Below, in pieces: positions 52,940 to 60,231 of a stretch of 64,000 nt of DNA. The position numbers were made by a program, and so were the translations under genes. Numbering within the stretch: position 1 is the stretch's first letter; each line of letters begins with the position of its first letter. The DNA comes from an uncultured Clostridia bacterium (GTDB lineage: Bacteria; Bacillota; Clostridia; TANB77; CAG-508): the NCBI GenBank assembly GCA_934183325.1, contig CAKPSH010000002.1, positions 1 through 64,000 on the forward strand, written 5' to 3'. The notes under the pieces were generated by a model. That model made no database searches. It had not been told where the DNA came from and saw only the letters and a list, made by a program, of their open reading frames with translations.

Positions 52940-54437
52940 TCTTTATGACCTCCTATTTGTTGATTTCTTTCTATTGCTGTACCGTCCTTCTTCAAAGTTC
53001 ATTCCCTTTAATATTGCATTTTTTCCATATTTTCTTTTTATATTTATCACAACACGTTGAAGTTTGTTTTCTTTTTCTCTCAAAATTTTTTCTTGTTGTT
53101 TTCTCTGTTCTATCTCCTTATAATCTGTAAACATATTTAATTGTTCATAGCTTTTAGCTTTCTTACAGTCTTCACTCACTATGTGATTAGCCGTTATATT
53201 TAGTCTTCTTACTAGTAAATCTGTATTAACAATTTTTTCATATAGTTCAATAACTGCTTCCATTATTAATTTTGTAGATGAGGTTTGTTCTTTTAAATTT
53301 TTAGTTCCATGGGCATCCTTAGGTACTTTTCTTCCATATCTATCTGTGGTTATTTCTCCTTTATATTTTTTTGCAATGGATGAATTCGTCAAATTTTCTA
53401 CATCATATCCTATATTTAATACAATTTGGTCTGTGACTAGATTTTTTTCCACTAGTTCTAATGTTAATAAATCTGTCATCTCTCTTACAATCAATTTTGT
53501 CTTTTCAAAATTATATGCACAATGTAAAACTTGTCCCGAACTTATGCTATGATTTGAGGGCTTATACTTTTTTATTTGTTCAATCGTACATGGTTCCCAT
53601 CCCCAAGCATGATCAATCAATAATTCTGCATTTATTCCAAATAAATTATATAATATTTCTTCATTTTCAATTGAACATCTTGCTATATCCCCCATTGTAT
53701 ATATTTTATTTTTTTCAAGTTTTTCAGAGTATCCTTTTCCAACTCTCCAAAAATCTTTTAAAGGTCTATGATTCCATAGCATTTTTCTATAGCTCATTTC
53801 ATCAAGTCCTGCTATTCTTACTCCATATTTATTGGGTTGTACATGTTTAGCTACAATATCCATTGAAATTTTAGCTAAATATAAATTAGTTCCAAGTCCT
53901 GCTGTTGCCGTTATTCCAGTTTTCTTATATACTTCTTTTAAAATCTTTGTAATTAATTCTTGTGCACTCATATTATACGTTTTTAGGTAGTGTGTAATAT
54001 CGCAAAATACTTCATCTATTGAATATGCAAATATATCTTCAGAAGATAAATATTTTAGGTAAATACTATATATTTCTGTACTGTATTTCATATATAAAGC
54101 CATTCTTGGTGGTGCCGCTATATAGTTTAGTTTCAAATTTCTATTGCTTTTCAATTCAGTATCATCACAAGATTCCCCAGTAAAACTATGTTGATATGCT
54201 TTCTGTTTTCTCTTAAAATTTATCTCGTTTACTTTTTGTATTACTTCAAATAATCTTACTCTTCCGAGGTATTCCATATTGCTTTAATGCTGGTGTAACT
54301 GCTAAGCATATTGTTTTTTCTGTTCTATTAGCATCAGCAACAACAAGATTTGTGGTCATAGGATTTAGACCTCTTTCAACACATTCCACAGATGCATAAA
54401 AGCTCTTTAAATCAATACAAGCATATACTTTTCCCAT
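52936..54437 (-). pseudogene. Y-family DNA polymerase (UmuC-like), two +1 frame breaks, both at CGG
   Basis: A translesion polymerase. Start at 54437: AAAGGAAG, then MGKVYACIDLKSFYASVECVERG (catalytic Asp in CIDLKSFYA). The frame runs to ...LKQYGIPR then stops. Skipping the C of CGG at 54264-54266 gives IPGRVRLFEVIQKVNEIN, the native continuation, with YSIDEVFCDIT (catalytic DE), TAGLGTNLYLAK and GKNAILKGMNFEEG. At CGG 52982-52984 the frame goes to a false tail; skipping the C there gives the native end EEGGTAIERNQQIGGHKE and a TGA overlapping yolD. 1502 nt minus two is 500 codons. Either the gene is doubly mutated or both sites are frameshifted in translation. Confidence 0.9.
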
Positions 54438-54459
54438 TGTAAACTTCCTTTCCTCAAAT

Positions 54460-54497
54460 ATTATATCATTAAGATTAATATTTGTAAACATTTGTTT
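54460..54497 (-). promoter_or_regulatory. Y-polymerase promoter with LexA-like box
   Basis: On the minus strand: -35 TTTACA (54483-54488), a 17-nt spacer and -10 TATAAT (54460-54465). The palindrome AAACAAATGTTT (54486-54497) overlaps the -35 and matches the box at uvrB. Confidence 0.75.
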
Positions 54498-54533
54498 GAT
54501 TTTTGCAATAAATTACCAGTATATGCTTATATT

Positions 54534-55214
54534 TTATTTCTCTATTTGTTTTTGATATATTTTCATTATTCTATCTTCAAGTTGATTAATTTTTTTTGCA
54601 TAAATACACATTTTTTTAGAATCCAAATAAGATAGCTTTTTATTTGTTTTATATTTTATCTTATGTTCTGCACTTGCCCAAAAATCCATTAACTCTGTTC
54701 TTATTTGTATTTCTACTTTTACTAAAATTAAAGTTTCTTTTACTTTTACAGGTGTTTCTACTATTAAATGATATGCTGTATACCCACTTTTTTTCTTTTG
54801 TTTTATATAATCTTTTTCTTCTAATACTTTTATTTCTGGCATTTGTTTTATAAGATCTTTGATTGTATATATATCTTTTTTAGAATTACATATGATTCTC
54901 ATTCCTGCTATATCATTTACATTCTCTACCATACTTTTATATGTCATTAAATAATCTTTCTTTTTCATCTTGTTTTTTATGCTTTCTGGTGTCTTAATTC
55001 TACCAGAAATCTCTTTTATAGCAGAATATCCATAATATTGATTAATTATATCTTTTAACTCATTTATCCTTTGCTTTAACTTTTCTAAACCCTCTTTATA
55101 AATCTCAATTATTATTTCTATATCTTCTGGCTTTAAATCTTCAACAACTAATTGCTCTATTCTTATTAAATCGTTATCTCTTTTTATCAAATTTATATAT
55201 TCATCATTATTCAT
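54534..55214 (-). CDS. Small alarmone synthetase ((p)ppGpp synthetase, RelA/SpoT synthetase domain)
   Basis: A 226-residue single-domain synthetase of the RelP/RelQ type, transferring pyrophosphate from ATP to GDP or GTP. Motifs: SGRIKTPESIKNKM, NDIAGMRIIC, KKKSGYTAYHLIVE and VEIQIRTELMDFWASAEHKIKYK. No HD hydrolase, TGS or ACT domain. It is monocistronic, between the SOS operon and membrane proteins. The subtype (RelP or RelQ) is not decided. Confidence 0.92.
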   Translation of the reverse strand: MNNDEYINLIKRDNDLIRIEQLVVEDLKPEDIEIIIEIYKEGLEKLKQRINELKDIINQYYGYSAIKEISGRIKTPESIKNKMKKKDYLMTYKSMVENVNDIAGMRIICNSKKDIYTIKDLIKQMPEIKVLEEKDYIKQKKKSGYTAYHLIVETPVKVKETLILVKVEIQIRTELMDFWASAEHKIKYKTNKKLSYLDSKKMCIYAKKINQLEDRIMKIYQKQIEK

Positions 55215-55326
55215 AGGCTTTTCATTCCTTATCTTTTTATTTGCCTAATTATATTATTGTTTTTTGATTTACATTTGATTAGATTTTGATTTTTCTGTGT
55301 TCTATTTTATTACCTTTTATGTTTCC

Positions 55327-56118
55327 CTATTTTTTGAGTTTTAAATAATATGGTTGTATCTCTGGATAGTAGTTTTTTAAATATTCTACATTTCCATCTG
55401 CCAATTGAATGGTAAGATTTGGATATGTTATTACCATTGTTTTATTTCCCCATATCTTATTTATAAAGTCTCCTAGTTTTGCATTTTCTTTATATAAATA
55501 ATTGTATTTCTTTTCAGCTAGTTCTTTATGTGATACTTCTATTTTTTTCTCAATAGTAGTCCTTGTTAAATAGCAATCTATTGCTATCCCTGAAGCCACA
55601 CAATCCACAAACATTCCAATAATTACAATCATAGTAATTGTTCTTAATTTATTTATACTTATCTTAGATTTTATCCATTCTATTAATTTATCAACCTTTG
55701 GATTAATTACTTTCATTAAATATAATCCTAATAATCCCCAAAATACAGAGTATATAAAACATATTCTCCCATTTATATTTAAAAACTTATCAGAATAGTC
55801 CCACCAGGATGTATTTAATAGTTTTTCTCCAACAAAACTTACAATATATTCTGTTATACTTCCACTTATAAATCCACCTAAAAATAGTGTATGTACATTT
55901 TTTCCAAAATATTGCAAAGTACAAATCATTACAACTGCACCTAACCCATATATTGAACAGAATGGGCCGTATAAAAAGCTTTGTCTTGATTCTACAACAC
56001 CGTATAATACAAATGCATACATAGTTTCAATTAAAAATCCTATTATACTGTATATTATAAAATATGCCAATAATCTCCATATACTTATTCCTGCTATTTT
56101 TAGTTCTTTTTTTTCCAT
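55327..56118 (-). CDS. Putative ABC-transporter permease-like membrane protein (CmpB family)
   Basis: A 263-residue protein with about five membrane helices in the first 190 residues. The family motif is IGFLIETMYAFVLYGVVESRQSFLYGPFCSIYGLGAV (25-60), typical of the PF06541-type 'putative ABC transporter permease'. A soluble C-terminal tail follows (KELAEKKYNYLYKENAKLGD). No ATPase is nearby, so the transporter label is only a family name. It starts 12 nt after a PAP2 phosphatase gene and is probably cotranscribed. Confidence 0.82.
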   Translation of the reverse strand: MEKKELKIAGISIWRLLAYFIIYSIIGFLIETMYAFVLYGVVESRQSFLYGPFCSIYGLGAVVMICTLQYFGKNVHTLFLGGFISGSITEYIVSFVGEKLLNTSWWDYSDKFLNINGRICFIYSVFWGLLGLYLMKVINPKVDKLIEWIKSKISINKLRTITMIVIIGMFVDCVASGIAIDCYLTRTTIEKKIEVSHKELAEKKYNYLYKENAKLGDFINKIWGNKTMVITYPNLTIQLADGNVEYLKNYYPEIQPYYLKLKK

Positions 56119-56130
56119 TATTTTCTCCTT

Positions 56131-56775
56131 TTATAATATATTTTTATTTTTGCTAAATAATATTTTACTTACTATACTTGTGTATATAACAAGAAAAGAT
56201 ATGGATATTAAAAATCCTGCTATAACATCACTCGTATAATGTACTCCCAAATATATTCTACTTATTCCTATTGATATTACTAACAATGATAAAATCGTAA
56301 TTAATGTCCATTTTATTTTTTTATTCTCTACCATTTTATATATAAGATATATTATAAATCCATAGTATGCTGCACTTACCATAGAGTGCCCTGATGGGAA
56401 ACTATATCCTGTTTCATCTATAATTCTATATTCCAAAGGTCTGGGTCTTTGTACTATATTTTTCAACACTATATTTAATCCAGTTACTAATACAAGATTT
56501 AGAGCTATATATAAAGCTATTCTCTTATCTTTTATAAATACTAATGCACAAATTGTACATACAGGTAAGGCAATAATTCCACCGAAGTTTGTAATTGCCT
56601 TAGCAATTGGTGTTATTTTATCAGATATTAAATATTTTGATATTATTCCATAACCAATAATATCACATTTCATTATTTCATTTTCAAATACATCTTCAGC
56701 AATTGCTATAAATCCTATTAAACACACAAACAATATTATCCATTTTAAATACTTCTTTATTATTTCCATCTTCAT
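56131..56775 (-). CDS. PAP2-family membrane phosphatase
   Basis: A 214-residue lipid phosphatase with five to six membrane helices. The PAP2 triplet is KNIVQRPRPLEY (near 105), YSFPSGHSMVSA (near 125) and SRIYLGVHYTSDVIAG (near 175), with the catalytic His in each of the last two. Likely substrates are phosphatidylglycerol phosphate or undecaprenyl diphosphate (PgpB/BacA-like roles). It leads a two-gene operon with the CmpB-like protein. Confidence 0.92.
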   Translation of the reverse strand: MKMEIIKKYLKWIILFVCLIGFIAIAEDVFENEIMKCDIIGYGIISKYLISDKITPIAKAITNFGGIIALPVCTICALVFIKDKRIALYIALNLVLVTGLNIVLKNIVQRPRPLEYRIIDETGYSFPSGHSMVSAAYYGFIIYLIYKMVENKKIKWTLITILSLLVISIGISRIYLGVHYTSDVIAGFLISISFLVIYTSIVSKILFSKNKNIL

Positions 56776-56873
56776 TTTTCCATTCTTTTATTATATAAAT
56801 TAACTTTGGTTCATATTTTAGTCGAATTATATCATAATATTTTTATAAAATGAACAATTTTTATTTAATTATT

Positions 56874-56940
56874 AAAACAAAAAATAACATTTTTAGCTAC
56901 TTTTCTATTTCATAAATAAACTATCTCAAAAATATAAAAA
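56874..56940 (-). repeat. Degenerate palindromic repeat (copy R5)
   Basis: Read on the minus strand, it aligns to R4 over ~65 nt (TTTTTTATATTT ... TTTATGAAATAG ... AATGTTATTTTTTG) with many substitutions. It begins at the T-tract of the acyltransferase terminator. Confidence 0.7.
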
Positions 56941-56966
56941 AGTAGAGTTCTATTTTAAACTCTACT
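56941..56966 (-). terminator. Terminator of the acyltransferase-3 gene
   Basis: AGTAGAGTT/AACTCTACT with an 8-nt loop, then TTTTTTATATTTTTG on the minus strand. Confidence 0.88.
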
Positions 56967-56969
56967 CCT

Positions 56970-58028
56970 TTACTTTATCTCAATACTTACAATTTTCACA
57001 TTTTTTTCTCTCTTGTCATTCACATTAGCTTTTAGTTTTCTATTTAAAATTATCTTTTCAATTTTATTCATTATTGGTTTTTCAATTATAAATATTCTTA
57101 ATTTATCAATTAATATACACACTATAAATATCAAACATACTATACAAATCTCGTAAATCCAAAAGTTGGATGTATTGTATAACTCTAGTAATTTTACCTT
57201 ATTCCAAATTATATCTCTTAAAATAAAATTATCATGTATTAAATATACTCCTAATACAGATGCAGCTATATAATTTATAGAGTCATTACAAAACTGCTTT
57301 TTATTTATAAATATCATAAATACACTTAAACTCACTCCAAAATTTGCAATATTATTCATTCCTAATCCTACTATCAAGTCTTCTTTATTTTGATTAATTA
57401 TAAAAACTAAATTAATTATAGATAATAAAAATACAATCCATCCTTTTTTTATAAGCTCATTATACTTTTCCTTATATTTACCTATAAAAGCTCCTACTAT
57501 ATAAAGAAATATAAACCATATATAAATCGAAAAATATGAATTTAATAATTCAATAGTTGGTAAAATACTAAAAACAATAATTCCAAAAATTATAATTTTC
57601 TTATGTTCTTTTTCATTGATATTCTCCAGTAATCTATTTATAATAGTAATTGATAAATATAATAATAAATACCCTGTAATAAACCATTCAGAATTTGTTA
57701 ATATTGGAAAAATTGATTTTATTATCATATAACTATTTACTTTTTTTAATATTAAAACATTTATTATCAAAATACTATATGAATAAAAAATCGTTTCTAA
57801 TACTAATTTAATTATATTAAATTTTTTAGTTTTATAATTAACCATATAATATCCTGTTATTAATATAAATATATTATTTGAAATTGGTCCTAACGCTTTT
57901 ATAATTTCAATTAATATATTATCATAATAAACTGTAATACCCGAATGAACAAATGAATGGTGTATTATAATGCAAATCATACAAATTATTCTTAACATCT
58001 CTATATTACTATTTCTTTTGTTTTTCAT
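56970..58028 (-). CDS. Acyltransferase-3 family membrane protein (O-acetyltransferase)
   Basis: A 352-residue protein with ten hydrophobic segments. The start MKNKRNSNIEMLRIICMICIIIHHSFVHSG contains the RxxEMLRIICMxxIIxHH pattern of acyltransferase-3/OatA-like enzymes that acetylate wall or capsule sugars. The family's catalytic arginine-histidine region is in helix 1. The C-terminus is basic. No attached SGNH domain, so it may act alone or with the DHHW/MBOAT system. Confidence 0.9.
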   Translation of the reverse strand: MKNKRNSNIEMLRIICMICIIIHHSFVHSGITVYYDNILIEIIKALGPISNNIFILITGYYMVNYKTKKFNIIKLVLETIFYSYSILIINVLILKKVNSYMIIKSIFPILTNSEWFITGYLLLYLSITIINRLLENINEKEHKKIIIFGIIVFSILPTIELLNSYFSIYIWFIFLYIVGAFIGKYKEKYNELIKKGWIVFLLSIINLVFIINQNKEDLIVGLGMNNIANFGVSLSVFMIFINKKQFCNDSINYIAASVLGVYLIHDNFILRDIIWNKVKLLELYNTSNFWIYEICIVCLIFIVCILIDKLRIFIIEKPIMNKIEKIILNRKLKANVNDKREKNVKIVSIEIK

Positions 58029-58117
58029 TATTATTACTCCAATTTTACTTTTTTATTTTACCTTATTATAACATATTAATCTGATATTCTATATAAATTC
58101 TTCATAAAATTAAAATA

Positions 58118-58151
58118 CTGACTGACGTCCTTATTTCAGAACATCAGTCAG
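58118..58151 (-). terminator. Terminator of the 58209 lipoprotein gene
   Basis: CTGACTGATG pairs with CGTCAGTCAG, extended by TTCT/AGGA, then ATTTTAA. The rest of 58029-58208 holds no gene I can support. Confidence 0.7.
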
Positions 58152-58208
58152 CCTCTTTTGGAAAAACTACGTGATATTTCACACTCTCCTCTCAGAATAG
58201 AAAAATTT

Positions 58209-58628
58209 TTAATTCAAAATATTATAATATATCTCCTGATTTTTTTCCTCCTCAGCAGGAATACTAAAGAAAAAGACTTTGTTATCTTCAGTCAAACTTT
58301 GATAGAATATATCTACAATATAACCCTCTCCCTCGATTTTTTCAACATAGTAGAAAATCTCTTCTACCTCTTCATCAGGTATTTTTTCTACTATATATTT
58401 TTTCAGTATCTCCGCCAATTCTTTGTTTTTTTCTGCCTCTGCTTTCTGTGTTGTGAAATAACAGGGCTCATAAGCACCGTTATTTTCTCCCAAAACTTCA
58501 ACACTTCCATCCAGCATCTCTTTTTCCACATAAGCCTCTACCCGGTTCAGGGGATCCTCTTTTCCACAAGAAACTAAGAACATTCCAGTAATAACGAGTG
58601 TGATCATCATTGCAAATACTTTTTTCAT
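58209..58628 (-). CDS. Small lipoprotein, stand-alone unit 9
   Basis: A 139-residue lipoprotein from the ATG at 58628, which follows AAGGAAGG. The signal sequence KKVFAMMITLVITGMFLVSCGK has lipobox LVSC. The mature part is acidic (RVEAYVEKEMLDGSVEVLGENNGAYEPC; a long Glu-rich helix; EGEGYIVDIFYQSLTEDNKVFFFSIP). I recognise no family; it could be an immunity or periplasmic binding-type protein. Like the other small units it has a consensus promoter, a leader hairpin, a terminator, higher G+C and a CGG codon. Confidence 0.8.
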   Translation of the reverse strand: MKKVFAMMITLVITGMFLVSCGKEDPLNRVEAYVEKEMLDGSVEVLGENNGAYEPCYFTTQKAEAEKNKELAEILKKYIVEKIPDEEVEEIFYYVEKIEGEGYIVDIFYQSLTEDNKVFFFSIPAEEEKNQEIYYNILN

Positions 58629-58678
58629 AGAGTTTTCCTTCCTTTTCATTTTATTTTTTGTACATACATTTATATAAA

Positions 58679-58695
58679 ACATCCTTATCGGATGT
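58679..58695 (-). other. Leader hairpin of unit 9
   Basis: ACATCC/GGATGT around a 5-nt loop, ~50 nt before the start codon. Confidence 0.55.
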
Positions 58696-58745
58696 ATTGC
58701 AAAAGGAATATATTTCAAATAAACGCATTCAACGTCCATATTGAT

Positions 58746-58774
58746 ATAATACCATATATTCACAATTCTGTCAA
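58746..58774 (-). promoter_or_regulatory. Promoter of unit 9
   Basis: On the minus strand: -35 TTGACA (58769-58774), a 17-nt spacer and -10 TATTAT (58746-58751). Confidence 0.88.
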
Positions 58775-58798
58775 TTTAGTTATAGTTTGCTTTTTTTA

Positions 58799-60163
58799 TT
58801 ATATTTTCGATTTTCTTTTGTTAATTACAATCTGCACGATTACACTTATTGCAAGTAATATTCCTAAAATAACACTTACTACAGCAAATACATTTACCTC
58901 TTTTTGTTCATTCTTGTATATTTCATAATATTGAAAAGTTTCATCCTTTTTGTCATATTTATAATATCCATATTCTCCATTATTTACATTCATTGCATAC
59001 ACAAACACAAATCTATCATTTATTTCGTAAGCACTATATTGTTGTTCATTTATAGTTACAGATATCTTTTTATATCCATCTAAATTTCCTTCTGTTATAT
59101 ATAACAATAAATTTTTAGATGTTATCTCTGTGTATATTTCATATTTTCCATCATTATATGTTGCATATAATATTTGGCTATTTTCGTCTTTTATTCCTAC
59201 TATTATAAGTTTATTTGTTTCATTTCTAAAAGCTGGCACCTCAATATCATTTATCTTTATAGTTGTTTCTTCATATAATTTTGGTTTTTGTAATAACTTT
59301 ACCTGTTTCACTACTGTGTATTGCTTTTGTTTTATTATAACTGTTATTGGATTTTTATCTATTACTGCTACATTTAATTTATATGTTTTTGTTTCTCCAT
59401 TTTCAGCTGTTACAACTATTTCAAAAACATTATTTCCTTCTTTTACATCATAGTTTCCTGTTCCTTTTATTTGTGCTTTGCTACCTAATGTTTTAGCATC
59501 TATTTTTACATTTTCTTGTGTTAATGGTACTTCTACAAAATATTCTTGTATGTCTTTATTAAATGCAGGACTAATCTCATAATCCAAAACAGATAATTCT
59601 GCCAATCTTGCTTCAGCTTCTTTTTCCACATTTTCGTTTACAGTCTGCCCTTTTTGTGTTTGTCCTCCTGCTGTTTGAGTATTTGATGTTTGCCCTCCTG
59701 TACTTGGCTTATTTGGTTTTGATTCTGTTCCACTTGCAGGTGGATTTGTAGGCTGACTAGTGCTATTATTTGTCGAATTGTTTACTTGTTTTTCTTTTAC
59801 TGTTATTGTTTTTGTTAAAGATATGTCTTTATTTGCCCCATCTGCACTAGTAATATCTCCTGTAACAGTCACTGTAATTGTTCCTGTCCCTTTACTATTG
59901 CATGTTACACTAAATGTTTTAGTTGTATTTTCAGCATCTTCTGTTGCATCAGCATAACTTTTGGTTGCTCCATCTGTTGCTCCAGATGTTTTTATTTTTA
60001 TATTCCATGCCGCCACATTGCTTAGTGTTACTTTTATAGTTACATTAGAGCTGCTTTCTACAGAAGATGGTGCAGAAATTGAAGCAGATCCTGCTCCAAA
60101 AACAATTTGCGGTGTAAGCATTATCATTATTAGTATTGTAAAAAATATATATAATTTTTTCAT
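58799..60163 (-). CDS. Surface protein with cadherin-like beta-sandwich domain
   Basis: A 454-residue secreted protein: signal peptide (KLYIFFTILIMIMLTPQIVFGAG), an Ig/CARDB-like domain (30-125; GSASISAPSSVESSSNVTIKVTLSNVAAWNIKI), a Thr/Ser/Pro/Gln linker (130-185), a cadherin-like beta-sandwich domain (~190-270: LAELSVLDYEISPAFNKDIQEY ... NGETKTYKLNV), an unknown domain and a C-terminal membrane helix (VFAVVSVILGILLAISVIVQIVI) with a basic tail. It is anchored at the cell surface. It lies just downstream of the metalloprotease gene and may be its substrate, partner or co-regulated surface component. Confidence 0.88.
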   Translation of the reverse strand: MKKLYIFFTILIMIMLTPQIVFGAGSASISAPSSVESSSNVTIKVTLSNVAAWNIKIKTSGATDGATKSYADATEDAENTTKTFSVTCNSKGTGTITVTVTGDITSADGANKDISLTKTITVKEKQVNNSTNNSTSQPTNPPASGTESKPNKPSTGGQTSNTQTAGGQTQKGQTVNENVEKEAEARLAELSVLDYEISPAFNKDIQEYFVEVPLTQENVKIDAKTLGSKAQIKGTGNYDVKEGNNVFEIVVTAENGETKTYKLNVAVIDKNPITVIIKQKQYTVVKQVKLLQKPKLYEETTIKINDIEVPAFRNETNKLIIVGIKDENSQILYATYNDGKYEIYTEITSKNLLLYITEGNLDGYKKISVTINEQQYSAYEINDRFVFVYAMNVNNGEYGYYKYDKKDETFQYYEIYKNEQKEVNVFAVVSVILGILLAISVIVQIVINKRKSKI

Positions 60164-60231
60164 ATGTTATTACATTCCTCTCTCTTCCTTAATTTACTTT
60201 CTCTACGCCAACTGCAAAATATTTTATAAAA

